This document shows, in pieces, positions 26,901 to 33,409 of a stretch of 64,000 nucleotides of DNA. How positions within the stretch are numbered: the first letter of the stretch is position 1; each line of letters opens with the position of its first letter. This stretch comes from Bacillota bacterium (GTDB lineage: Bacteria > Bacillota > Clostridia > Christensenellales > Aristaeellaceae). A model generated the notes under the pieces. It searched no databases. It was not told where the DNA came from and was given only the letters and a program-made list of their open reading frames with translations. The stretch is from assembly GCA_023413135.1 (NCBI GenBank), contig JAEZQK010000056.1, forward strand, positions 61,637 to 125,636, read 5' to 3'. Position numbers and translations under genes: made by a program.

Positions 26901-27294
26901 CATCCGGCTTTTGCGCAATGAACCTGCCATCATGGCCCGCATGCGGGAGAATATTGATGCCTTCATGCAGGAAGCCAAGGCACGGAACCTGAACACCTGT
27001 TTGGCTTCCGAAACGGCCATCATTCCCATTCTGGTGGGCAGGGATGAAGACGCGTTCCTTTTGAGCAACAAGCTTAGGGAGCATGGCGTGTTTGTACCCC
27101 CGGCGGTCTTCCCGGCTGTGCCCAGGAACAAGGCCAGGCTGCGCTTTTGCGTGATCAGCGAACACCGTAGGGATCAAATCGTGCAGGCGCTGGATCTGCT
27201 GGTAAAGCTGGCAGAGGAGGAAAACATCGCGCTGCCGCCAGCCAAGCAGGACGAAAAGCAAAAAGATGAACAGGCTGTTGCCACTTTTGCGTAA
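23965..27294 (+). CDS. Fatty-acyl-AMP ligase / acyl carrier protein / alpha-oxoamine synthase fusion
   Basis: 1109 residues, three enzymes in one chain. (1) Adenylating domain, about 1-565: TSGTTATS near 167, GFGMTETA near 354, HTGDVV near 431, with a basic helical insertion (about 270-315) like long-chain fatty acid ligases. (2) Acyl carrier domain, about 590-670, with phosphopantetheine Ser633 in GGDSLQ. (3) PLP-dependent alpha-oxoamine synthase, about 700-1085, with FGSYNYVG, DEAHS (Asp901, His904) and PLP Lys936 in TLSKGLG. Family knowledge: such synthases join an acyl thioester to an amino acid with loss of CO2 (serine palmitoyltransferase, 8-amino-7-oxononanoate synthase). I infer in-cis fatty acid activation, loading and condensation, with ketone reduction by the overlapping SDR, as in sphingoid base synthesis. 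The amino acid substrate is unknown. ATG 23965 has AAGGAG 9 bases upstream. Confidence 0.88.
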   Translation: MKNKRSLILEHSDALRKDMTLSNLFRLTCSYGDVPAALYLEDGNEVTITFSQYEQQAKAYASYLMKQFGGGKKEKFAAIAMDTCPEWFPAFWGLILAGYNAVLLDFTLSEEKMSHMLAQAGAVLLITKTSRNLSKGVQLVLLEDLKAAPPAPRDFKPVFADKVALCTSGTTATSRIFVYDGHAVSQQVLSSELLYKANRQVVGDGNRRSLAFLPFHHVFGFMVCMMWVSFLGYANVFLKDRSPQTIVETATRFRIQLLLAVPLLANNLAIALEKKVAKEKRGKRIAYHMLKGTSLGLQHVAPRFGQKFARKALFRSVLGKLLGGNVECIILGGSHTPKEHMRTLSALGYYTVSGFGMTETAITSVEVSRKLRTRISGSVGRPLSNIIYSVIPDGKQLNRGEMLIKGHSMHMGQLVDGKILPPALDKEGWFHTGDVVRLEKGSRMYVEGRVKDVIINESGENVYPDEVEDAYALLEGIEQLSVLGVPKDPKNPLYQEITLVIYLGDKVEDEVFVKGLTTRIAHINAKLPVLKQVARVLVAREKLPLVNSIKVKRVELRRLILEDGEKFQELDIRAASSLSNSAAWKTGTKVELVDLEMRRILDTVRKIYADVLEMPEKQIKDDAHFIDDLGGDSLQVLSTSIKVEEAFGVMIQPEEYGRCTTVNGLSRLLYEKQHGFQETVVSAEPVTPISNFCDTPEYKAFDERQKALLSHGAANPYFVCHESALRDVSLMDGRQVLNFGSYNYVGMSGRPEVMQAAKAAIDKYGTSASGSRLLAGEKSLYQELEREIADWKHAEDALVLVGGHSTNVTIVGNFCGPKDMIVYDSLAHNSIEQGCRLSRALCKPFPHNDAAALETILRMQRNKFEKVLIIIEGAYSMDGDIADVPAFVALKKKYGCFLMVDEAHSACVIGKTGGGVDEYFGLNGDDIDIKMGTLSKGLGTCGGYLAGSKALINYLRYNLPGFVFSVGISPPLAAATLASIRLLRNEPAIMARMRENIDAFMQEAKARNLNTCLASETAIIPILVGRDEDAFLLSNKLREHGVFVPPAVFPAVPRNKARLRFCVISEHRRDQIVQALDLLVKLAEEENIALPPAKQDEKQKDEQAVATFA

Positions 27295-27299
27295 AATCA

Positions 27300-27328
27300 T
27301 TGTTTTTTCTGCCTGTTCACGTTATAAT
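27300..27328 (+). promoter_or_regulatory. Promoter of the receiver-like and SPFH gene pair
   Basis: TTGTTT (27300-27305), a 17-bp spacer, TATAAT (27323-27328). It lies directly after the fusion-gene stop. Confidence 0.6.
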
Positions 27329-27372
27329 GACTTCGTATCCCCGTTTATTTATCTGCTTATGGAGGATTGCTG

Positions 27373-28176
27373 ATGTATAAACTGCTGCTGGCAACCGACC
27401 AGCACGACATCCAGAATATGTTTTCCCAGATCACCGATTGGGAAAACCGGGGCTTTCGTGTGCCGCGGACAGCGGCAAGCGCCCAGGAAGCCATTGCATG
27501 CCTGGAAAAGCACCATGTGGATGCTGTTGCTTATCGCTTGAATGCACAGGATGAAAGCGAGCTTTACCAAAAGCTCAAGCAAAGCTATCCCAACCTGCCC
27601 ATTTTCCATCTGGGCCGGAACGTCTCCGAGCAGATGGCCATTTTAAACGAACTTCGCGTGCTGCTCAATCGAACCCATGCCGACTTTGCCAATGAGGATT
27701 ATGGCATTGCCGATATGATGAAGCTTTGCCGCAATGATTTCATGCGCACCCTGCTGTCCGGCAACATTTCGGACAGCAGGGATATCCTGTCAAAAGTGCG
27801 CCTGCTTCGGTTTGGCATTGACGTGGACAAGCCTTGCGTGCTCTTGGATATGGATTTGCCCCAGGGCGATGAGTATCTGGCGGGCCGATGGCATTACGGC
27901 AGCGAGCGTCTGGAAGTGGCGCTGAGAAATTTTTTTGGCATCGAATCAGATGGTCTTTCTTTCAGCGTGGCTGTTGTGACACCTCAATTGCTTCGCCTGC
28001 TGGCCTCTCCCTTGGAAGGGCAAAGCGATGCGGAAGGGGAAGATTCCCTCACCGGCATGGTGGAAAATCATGTCAGGGACGCTATTGAGCAAATCAGCGA
28101 ATACCTGACGCTGGAAGTCCGTATAAAAAGCATGCGTGTTCTGAAAAACATCACTGTCTTGGCCGCGCAGCCATAG
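27373..28176 (+). CDS. YesN-like protein: degenerate receiver plus middle domain, no DNA-binding domain
   Basis: 267 residues from ATG 27373, GGAGG 7 bases upstream. The N terminus (about 1-115) follows the pattern of YesN-type response regulator receivers (ITDWENRGFRVPRTAASAQE), but at the phosphorylation site VDAVAYRL has no aspartate. Residues about 120-260 resemble the middle domain of YesN regulators (FMRTLLSG, then CVLLDMDL). The AraC-type helix-turn-helix that normally follows is absent and the gene ends cleanly with a stop, so it should not bind DNA by itself. Function unknown; it may act by protein contact. The SPFH gene follows after 36 bases. Confidence 0.6.
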   Translation: MYKLLLATDQHDIQNMFSQITDWENRGFRVPRTAASAQEAIACLEKHHVDAVAYRLNAQDESELYQKLKQSYPNLPIFHLGRNVSEQMAILNELRVLLNRTHADFANEDYGIADMMKLCRNDFMRTLLSGNISDSRDILSKVRLLRFGIDVDKPCVLLDMDLPQGDEYLAGRWHYGSERLEVALRNFFGIESDGLSFSVAVVTPQLLRLLASPLEGQSDAEGEDSLTGMVENHVRDAIEQISEYLTLEVRIKSMRVLKNITVLAAQP

Positions 28177-28212
28177 AATAGTACAAAAGCCTTTTGACCA
28201 TGGGAGGTATCT

Positions 28213-29271
28213 ATGGGATTTTTCAAGAACATCATTAAGGGCCAGCTCATCGATGTCATCGAATGGGTTGATAATTCCAGAGATGTGATGGTGCACCGCT
28301 ATGACATGAACGGCAAGGACATCATGATGGGGGCTCAGCTTACCGTACGGGAGAGCCAAATAGCCATCTTCATGAATGAAGGACAGATCGCCGATGTATA
28401 CAGCCCCGGCCGTCATGAGCTGACAACCGCCAACATGCCCATTTTGACTGCTTTGAAAAGCTGGAAATTCGGATTCAATTCGCCTTTCAAAGCTGACGTG
28501 TTTTTCGTGAACACGCGCCAGTTCCTGGAGCTGAAATGGGGAACCGCCAACCCCGTGATGATGCGGGACGCCGAATTTGGCGTGATCCGCCTGCGGGCTT
28601 TCGGCATTTACTCCTTTAGGGTAAAGGATCCTGTGGTGTTCCTGAAAGAAGTGTTTGGCACCAACAGCCTGTTTACGGTAAGCGGCGTAGAGGGGCAATT
28701 GAAGCGGGTCATGGTGTCCTCTTTGAGCGATGCTATTGCCGAAAGCAAGATTCCGGCTCTTGACCTGGCCGCCAACTATGAGGAACTGGGCGCTCTTGCC
28801 CTGAATGCCTTGCAGCCCAAAGCGCAGGCCATGGGTCTGGAGCTTACATCCTTCGTGATCGAAAACATCAGCCTGCCCGAAGAAGTGGAAAAGACGATGG
28901 ACAGGCGTACCTCCATGGGTGTGTTGGGGGATATGGGCCGCTATACCCAGTATCAGGCGGCGGAAGCCATGCGGGAGGCGGCCAACAACCCCGGCGGCGG
29001 ATCCATGGCCGGTATGGGTGTAGGTATGGGTGCCGGCGCCATGATGGGGCAAATGTTTACTCAAAGCATGCAGCAAACCGCTCAGCCCGGTCCTGGGCAA
29101 CAGGCTCAGCCATCCAAGGTTGCCTGTGTCCGCTGCGGCGTTGCCATCGCCCCCAATGTCAAGTTCTGCCCGGAATGCGGGGCCAGCCAGGCCATACCCA
29201 AATGTGCAGGCTGCGGCGCAATACTGCCTCCTGGAACGAAATTCTGTCCGGAATGCGGGGCAAAACAATAA
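28213..29271 (+). CDS. SPFH-domain protein with C-terminal double zinc ribbon
   Basis: 352 residues. An SPFH/band-7-like domain (about 15-235) with no membrane helix, then a Gly/Met-rich linker (about 255-290, GSMAGMGVGMGAGAMMG), and two CxxC...CxxC ribbons (CVRCGV...CPEC and CAGCGA...CPEC) ending in GAKQ. This is the YdjI/virion-core-like family, soluble proteins thought to scaffold membrane-stress complexes with PspA-type partners; no PspA is in the window. GGAGG lies 5 bases before ATG. Its place after the lipid-like biosynthesis genes is suggestive only. Confidence 0.85.
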   Translation: MGFFKNIIKGQLIDVIEWVDNSRDVMVHRYDMNGKDIMMGAQLTVRESQIAIFMNEGQIADVYSPGRHELTTANMPILTALKSWKFGFNSPFKADVFFVNTRQFLELKWGTANPVMMRDAEFGVIRLRAFGIYSFRVKDPVVFLKEVFGTNSLFTVSGVEGQLKRVMVSSLSDAIAESKIPALDLAANYEELGALALNALQPKAQAMGLELTSFVIENISLPEEVEKTMDRRTSMGVLGDMGRYTQYQAAEAMREAANNPGGGSMAGMGVGMGAGAMMGQMFTQSMQQTAQPGPGQQAQPSKVACVRCGVAIAPNVKFCPECGASQAIPKCAGCGAILPPGTKFCPECGAKQ

Positions 29272-29276
29272 TCATT

Positions 29277-29311
29277 AAAAGAGGTCAAATGCATGGCATT
29301 TGACCTCTTTT
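29277..29311 (+). terminator. Terminator after the SPFH gene
   Basis: A perfect 16-bp stem (AAAAGAGGTCAAATGC and complement), 3-base loop and T-run. It also lies just past the convergent GntR gene. Confidence 0.9.
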
Positions 29312-29318
29312 TATGATA

Positions 29319-29990
29319 TCAAGGATCGAGCGTATTTTTTTCCACGCGCCTAAGATGGCTTCGCATCGCCGCGACGGCAGCCTTTAAGTCCCGGTCGCGA
29401 ATGGCTTCCGCGATGCGCACATGCTCCTGTATCAGGGTTTGCAGCGTCTTTGGGTTGTTGGTAAGGGAGATGGCCTTTTCGCGGATGGTGTCATAATACA
29501 TGTCAATAAAGGCACAGAACAGAGGATTTCCCGAGATTTCGGCCAGACGGTAATGAAAGTAATAGTCCGGCCTGCGCTCCGATGATGACAAAGGGGCATC
29601 CAATAGATTGAAAAGGCTGTTGATATCCTTTTGGGAAGCCTGGCGGATCACGCTGCGGACGGCCCGGCATTCCACCGCTTCCCTAAATTCAATCAGGCTT
29701 TTGTGTTCACAGGAATGCATCAGGGAAGCAAACGAATTGCCTATTTCGTTCCCGCTGATGCTGCATACGACGGTGCCGGACCGTGGAGCGCGGCTGATGT
29801 AACCCTGCATTTGAAGGATCGTCAGCGCCTCGCGGAGGATACCGCGGCTGACGCCCATGTGTTCCGCCAGTTCCGCCTCGCTGGGAAGCCGCGTACCAAC
29901 CGGAAGCTCTCCAGCCCGGATGCGCTGCACAAGTTGCTGAACGGCCTTGTCGGAAAGGCGGTCGTTTCGTATGCGGCGAAATCCTTCCAC
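29319..29990 (-). CDS. GntR-family regulator, FadR/FCD type
   Basis: 223 residues from GTG 29990, with AGGGAGGT 6 bases upstream; an ATG nine codons earlier would place that ribosome site inside the gene. N-terminal winged helix (about 1-70) with GTRLPSEAELAEHMGVSRG and ILREALTILQMQGYISR, then a helical FCD ligand domain containing the usual acidic and histidine residues (EFREAVECRA, HYRLAEISGN, HVRIAEAIRD). Regulators of this kind respond to small acids or sugars. A GTAAA-N4-TTTAC repeat just upstream is a possible self-operator. The neighbours do not reveal a target pathway. Confidence 0.88.
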   Translation of the reverse strand: MEGFRRIRNDRLSDKAVQQLVQRIRAGELPVGTRLPSEAELAEHMGVSRGILREALTILQMQGYISRAPRSGTVVCSISGNEIGNSFASLMHSCEHKSLIEFREAVECRAVRSVIRQASQKDINSLFNLLDAPLSSSERRPDYYFHYRLAEISGNPLFCAFIDMYYDTIREKAISLTNNPKTLQTLIQEHVRIAEAIRDRDLKAAVAAMRSHLRRVEKNTLDP

Positions 29991-30019
29991 GTTGGCACCT
30001 CCCTGCAAATCATCCAATA

Positions 30020-30033
30020 GTAAAACAATTTAC
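30020..30033. promoter_or_regulatory. Candidate GntR self-operator
   Basis: GTAAA-ACAA-TTTAC, an inverted repeat directly downstream of the GntR promoter start region, well placed for autorepression. Confidence 0.4.
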
Positions 30034-30040
30034 CGGCTCC

Positions 30041-30069
30041 ATCTTACCATAGAACCGTAAGTGCTTCAA
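30041..30069 (-). promoter_or_regulatory. Promoter of the GntR gene
   Basis: On the minus strand TTGAAG (30069-30064), a 17-bp spacer, TAAGAT (30046-30041). Confidence 0.6.
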
Positions 30070-30179
30070 GATTTTTCTTAAAAGCACACACGATAGCTAT
30101 ATAGATGTATGGAAGCGATAAGTATGGTAATAATTCGGAAAGATTTATGAGCCGCTTACTTAAAAGGCTGCATAAAACA

Positions 30180-30214
30180 ATGGAGGGAGGCCCCAAATCC
30201 GGCCATCCCTCCAT
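30180..30214 (-). terminator. Terminator of the isochorismatase-like operon
   Basis: ATGGAGGGA and GGCC pair with GGCC and TCCCTCCAT, with one bulged base. On the minus strand the stem is followed by TTGTTTTA. Confidence 0.75.
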
Positions 30215-30228
30215 CAGTTTGCTTGCGC

Positions 30229-30759
30229 TTATTCTCTGTTGATGATAGTGCAGTGTATTCCCGCCAGCACATCCAATGCCTTTTCATGCATATCATCATC
30301 AAAGCTGGCGGTGCAGGCGGCGTCGATGATGATCTCCGCATCCGGCCTGGCTGTTTTTGCGATGACGGCGTTGGAAAGCACGCACATGTTGGTGACCAGC
30401 CCGCAAAGCTCGATGGAGTCATAATCATGATCTGTAAGGTATGTAAGCAAACCGGCGGCGCCAAAGGTAGGCTTTTCAAACACGGTATCCTTGGGGGATC
30501 TCAAAGCTGCCACCTTGCCAAATAGCTGCCAACCCGTTAAGCCGCGGGAGCAATGGGCGATTGGCAGCTTTTTGCCCTCCATTGTCTTAAGATAATCGCC
30601 GCCATGGGTATCCAGTGTAAAAACGATGTCATTTCCCGCATTGCGGTATGTGGCGATTTTCCGGCAGATGGGCTCCTCCAGCATTTCCGCTTTGGGAAAA
30701 CCGAGGCTGCCGGTCACGAAGTCGTTTTGATAATCTACAACGATCAGCAGTTTTTTCAT
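30229..30759 (-). CDS. Isochorismatase-family cysteine hydrolase (nicotinamidase-like)
   Basis: 176 residues. The catalytic triad of the family is visible as Asp9 (VVDYQNDF), Lys96 (FEKPTFG) and Cys126 (GLVTNMCVLSN), with the metal-site-like DTH at 50-52. The length and DTHG point to nicotinamide or a similar amide as substrate, but family members vary and specificity is not certain. It starts inside the stop of the beta-lactamase-like gene (ATGA overlap), so the two are translated together. Confidence 0.85.
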   Translation of the reverse strand: MKKLLIVVDYQNDFVTGSLGFPKAEMLEEPICRKIATYRNAGNDIVFTLDTHGGDYLKTMEGKKLPIAHCSRGLTGWQLFGKVAALRSPKDTVFEKPTFGAAGLLTYLTDHDYDSIELCGLVTNMCVLSNAVIAKTARPDAEIIIDAACTASFDDDMHEKALDVLAGIHCTIINRE

Positions 30760-31586
30760 AAAGAATTCCTTTCTTCAGAACTTGGCTGGGCATCTGCCAT
30801 CATTCGGGCTACATCCTGCATCAGACGTTCGAAAGCGGGAACATCCACCTCGTTGGCGCACAGGCACAGTATAAACGGTTCCCTGGCAAACACGATACCT
30901 ACATCATGGGTGATGCCGTCATCCTCGCCGGTTTTGTGCGCAACGCGAATACCGCGGCTGTGCAGATAGAATGGGATTTTGCTGTTCAGCTGCTGGCAGG
31001 TTAGAATGTGCAGCATCTTCCGGCTGGCCTCGGGGGAAATGGCTTCCTCCCGGTATATCTTCTCCAGCAATCGCCCCATATCCCCGGCGGTGATGTAATT
31101 CTGTATGCCGCGTCGGGAAAGCTCCGGCTCAAACAGGCGGCGGTTCAGCCTGCTGTGAGCGGTGCCCAGAGTGCGTAGCGTTTCGTTGATGTTGTCCGGG
31201 CCAAGGAAATCGATCAGCAGGTTGGTAGCCGTATTGTCGCTGACGATGATCATTAGCGTTACAAGGTCCAGGAGTGTTACCTCCATGCCGCTATGCAGAT
31301 AGCTTAAAACACCGCAGGAAGGCAGCTTATGGGAAGCTTCAATGCAGAATTTGGCATCCTCGGTCGTTTCTTCGTCTCTTAACTGCCTGAACGCTTCCGC
31401 CATAATGGGCAGTTTGATGACGCTGGCGGCGATCAGGGGTAGATCGGGCTGATAAGAAAAGGATATGCCGGTGATCAGGTTTTTGTAATATAGGCTTGCT
31501 TTTCCCGGTACCCGGGACAGCATGTCCAAGATAAATTCCCGTTCCTCGGGCAAAGGACGCACCCCGCTTTCCAGTAGGCCATTCAC
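30756..31586 (-). CDS. Cytoplasmic class A beta-lactamase-like serine hydrolase
   Basis: 276 residues when read from GTG 31586 (AGGGAGG 11 bases upstream). The class A motifs are complete: Ser55-V-I-Lys58, SDN at 116-118, E153-P-E-L-S matching the general base region (Asn of EPELN replaced by Ser), and KTGE at 218-221. There is no signal peptide or lipobox in any reading, so it should stay inside the cell, unlike a resistance beta-lactamase. The start is uncertain because the same bases form a good promoter (next entry). Cotranslated with an amidase-type hydrolase. Related peptidases or esterases are possible. Confidence 0.8.
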   Translation of the reverse strand: MNGLLESGVRPLPEEREFILDMLSRVPGKASLYYKNLITGISFSYQPDLPLIAASVIKLPIMAEAFRQLRDEETTEDAKFCIEASHKLPSCGVLSYLHSGMEVTLLDLVTLMIIVSDNTATNLLIDFLGPDNINETLRTLGTAHSRLNRRLFEPELSRRGIQNYITAGDMGRLLEKIYREEAISPEASRKMLHILTCQQLNSKIPFYLHSRGIRVAHKTGEDDGITHDVGIVFAREPFILCLCANEVDVPAFERLMQDVARMMADAQPSSEERNSL

Positions 31587-31589
31587 TTC

Positions 31590-31619
31590 ATTATATCCCT
31601 CCCTTTGGTAAAATTGCAA
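31590..31619 (-). promoter_or_regulatory. Candidate promoter overlapping the beta-lactamase-like start region
   Basis: On the minus strand TTGCAA (31619-31614), an 18-bp spacer, TATAAT (31595-31590). If used, the transcript starts at or next to the GTG at 31586, making it nearly leaderless or moving the start inward. Confidence 0.5.
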
Positions 31620-31653
31620 GGCGCGAATGATGTCGATTTATTGGGTTTTTCCG

Positions 31654-31682
31654 TTGCATCCGCTTGAATTCCGTGCTATGCT
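31654..31682 (+). promoter_or_regulatory. Promoter of the SulP gene
   Basis: TTGCAT (31654-31659), a 17-bp spacer, TATGCT (31677-31682). Confidence 0.55.
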
Positions 31683-31732
31683 ATGCACTGTTGTGCCTGA
31701 GTTCGCACGCACGAGGAAGGAAGCCGTTTCGG

Positions 31733-33253
31733 ATGAGACCTGCTTTTTTTTCATGCCTGAGACAGTATTCCCGGGAAAAGTTCGCAAAAGACCTGACGGC
31801 CGGCATAATTGTCAGCGTTATCGCCTTGCCACTGTCTATCGCAATGGGGATCGCCTCCGGCGTATCGCCGGAAAACGGCTTGGTAACCGCCATTGTGGGA
31901 GGATTTCTGATTGCCCTTCTTGGTGGTTGCAGCGTTCAAATCGGCGGTCCGACGGGTACCTTTGTGGTGATCGTAGCCGGGGCGGTCGCCAGGTATGGGA
32001 TCGACGGCTTGGTCCTGGCTACGCTGATGGCGGGCGTGATCCTGATATTGGCCGGGCTTTTGCGCTTTGGAAAGTTCCTTCAATTCATTCCATATCCGGT
32101 GGTTGCTGGATTCACCAGCGGAATCGCGGTTGTTATTTTTTCCACCCAGGTGGGAGATTTTTTGGGATTAAAAACCGGCGCCGTACCCGCGGAGTTTTTA
32201 AGCAGATGGGCGGCATATGGCCGCGCGTTGGTGACCATATCCTGGCAGACGGCGCTGCTGGGGATTTTTGCTTTATCCATCATCATCTTGTGGCCCCGGC
32301 TGAACAAGCGGATTCCGGCAACGCTGGTGGCGCTTCTGGCCGCTACACTACTGGCTTTCCTGTTGCCTGGTGCCGCGACCATCGGCACGCGGTTTGCCGA
32401 CATCTCCACAGCCTTTCCCGCTCCAAAGCTTCCTGCCTGGTCGTTGGCAAAGGCTGCCGCGCTCCTGCCCACATCCCTCACCATTGCGTTTCTGGTGGGC
32501 ATTGAATCGCTGTTTTCCGCGGTAGTGGCGGACGGCATGATGAACAAGCGCCATGATCCCAACATGGAGTTGATTGCCCAGGGCGCTGCCAACATCGGTT
32601 CTGCCATCTTTGGAGGCATCCCCGTAACCGGTGCGCTTGCCCGTACCGCCGCCAATATCAAAAACGGCGGCAGCACCCCGGTGGCCGGCATCGTACACGC
32701 CGCCGCGCTGTTGCTGATCCTTCTTGTGGGCATGCCTTATGTGAAGTTTGTGCCCATGGCCGCTCTGGCGGCGATCCTGATGATGGTTTCTTACAACATG
32801 GGAGAATGGGCTTATTTTAAGGAAATAAAGCGCCTGCCCAAAAGCGATTACGCTGTGTTCATCACAGCCTTTGTGTTGACTCTGGTGCTTGACCTGGTGA
32901 TGGCTATCGGAGCCGCACTCATGCTCTCGGCCATTCTTGTGCTGGTACGGTTGAAAAACATGGTGGCTATGGAGGCGGCGCCTGTTCAGGATGGTGTAAT
33001 GCGCATGAAGGTGGAAGGCCCGCTGTTTTTTGTGGCTGCCCAGAAACTTCGAGAAATGCCCAAGGATGAACGGGACGGTCTGAACACCCTGCTTTTGGAC
33101 ATGCAGGGCGTGCCGTTTATGGACGCGTCGGCGCTAAAAGCGCTTGCTGCCCTGCGGGAGAGCACCGGGAAGGAAGGCATCGCCTTGCAGCTTGTCAATC
33201 TGCAGTCGCAGCCCCATATGCTGCTTACACGTAATGGATTCAAGCTTGCATAG
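31733..33253 (+). CDS. SulP-family anion permease with STAS domain
   Basis: 506 residues. A membrane part of about 10-12 helices (about 20-400) starts with KDLTAGIIVSVIALPLSIAMGIASG and includes GGSVQIGGPTG-like residues, then a C-terminal STAS domain (about 425-500) with MDASALKAL carrying the conserved Ser. Family members exchange sulfate, bicarbonate or dicarboxylates; no carbonic anhydrase or sulfate gene is adjacent to indicate which. Start ATG 31733 has AGGAAGGA about 11 bases upstream; the longer frame begins before the predicted promoter ends. Confidence 0.88.
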   Translation: MRPAFFSCLRQYSREKFAKDLTAGIIVSVIALPLSIAMGIASGVSPENGLVTAIVGGFLIALLGGCSVQIGGPTGTFVVIVAGAVARYGIDGLVLATLMAGVILILAGLLRFGKFLQFIPYPVVAGFTSGIAVVIFSTQVGDFLGLKTGAVPAEFLSRWAAYGRALVTISWQTALLGIFALSIIILWPRLNKRIPATLVALLAATLLAFLLPGAATIGTRFADISTAFPAPKLPAWSLAKAAALLPTSLTIAFLVGIESLFSAVVADGMMNKRHDPNMELIAQGAANIGSAIFGGIPVTGALARTAANIKNGGSTPVAGIVHAAALLLILLVGMPYVKFVPMAALAAILMMVSYNMGEWAYFKEIKRLPKSDYAVFITAFVLTLVLDLVMAIGAALMLSAILVLVRLKNMVAMEAAPVQDGVMRMKVEGPLFFVAAQKLREMPKDERDGLNTLLLDMQGVPFMDASALKALAALRESTGKEGIALQLVNLQSQPHMLLTRNGFKLA

Positions 33254-33256
33254 CAT

Positions 33257-33288
33257 AAAAGCGCCCGTTTTAACATGGGCGTTTTTTT
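33257..33288 (+). terminator. Terminator of the SulP gene
   Basis: CGCCC and GGGCG extended by A/T and G-U pairs, a 10-base loop, and seven T bases. Confidence 0.8.
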
Positions 33289-33339
33289 ATCGGATTCAGC
33301 ACGAAAAAGGCACACTTTCCATTTTTTCTGCCGATCTCC

Positions 33340-33368
33340 TTGAAAATCAGTCGGAATTCTTGTACACT
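33340..33368 (+). promoter_or_regulatory. Promoter of the ABC exporter operon
   Basis: TTGAAA (33340-33345), a 17-bp spacer, TACACT (33363-33368). Confidence 0.65.
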
Positions 33369-33409
33369 AACATATAGTTTTATGATGTCCAAGAGAAGAA
33401 GGGTAAAGC

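Noticed and set aside
27946..29268. 440-codon minus-strand frame
   Set aside because: Antisense to the receiver-like and SPFH genes, no known domain or ribosome site.
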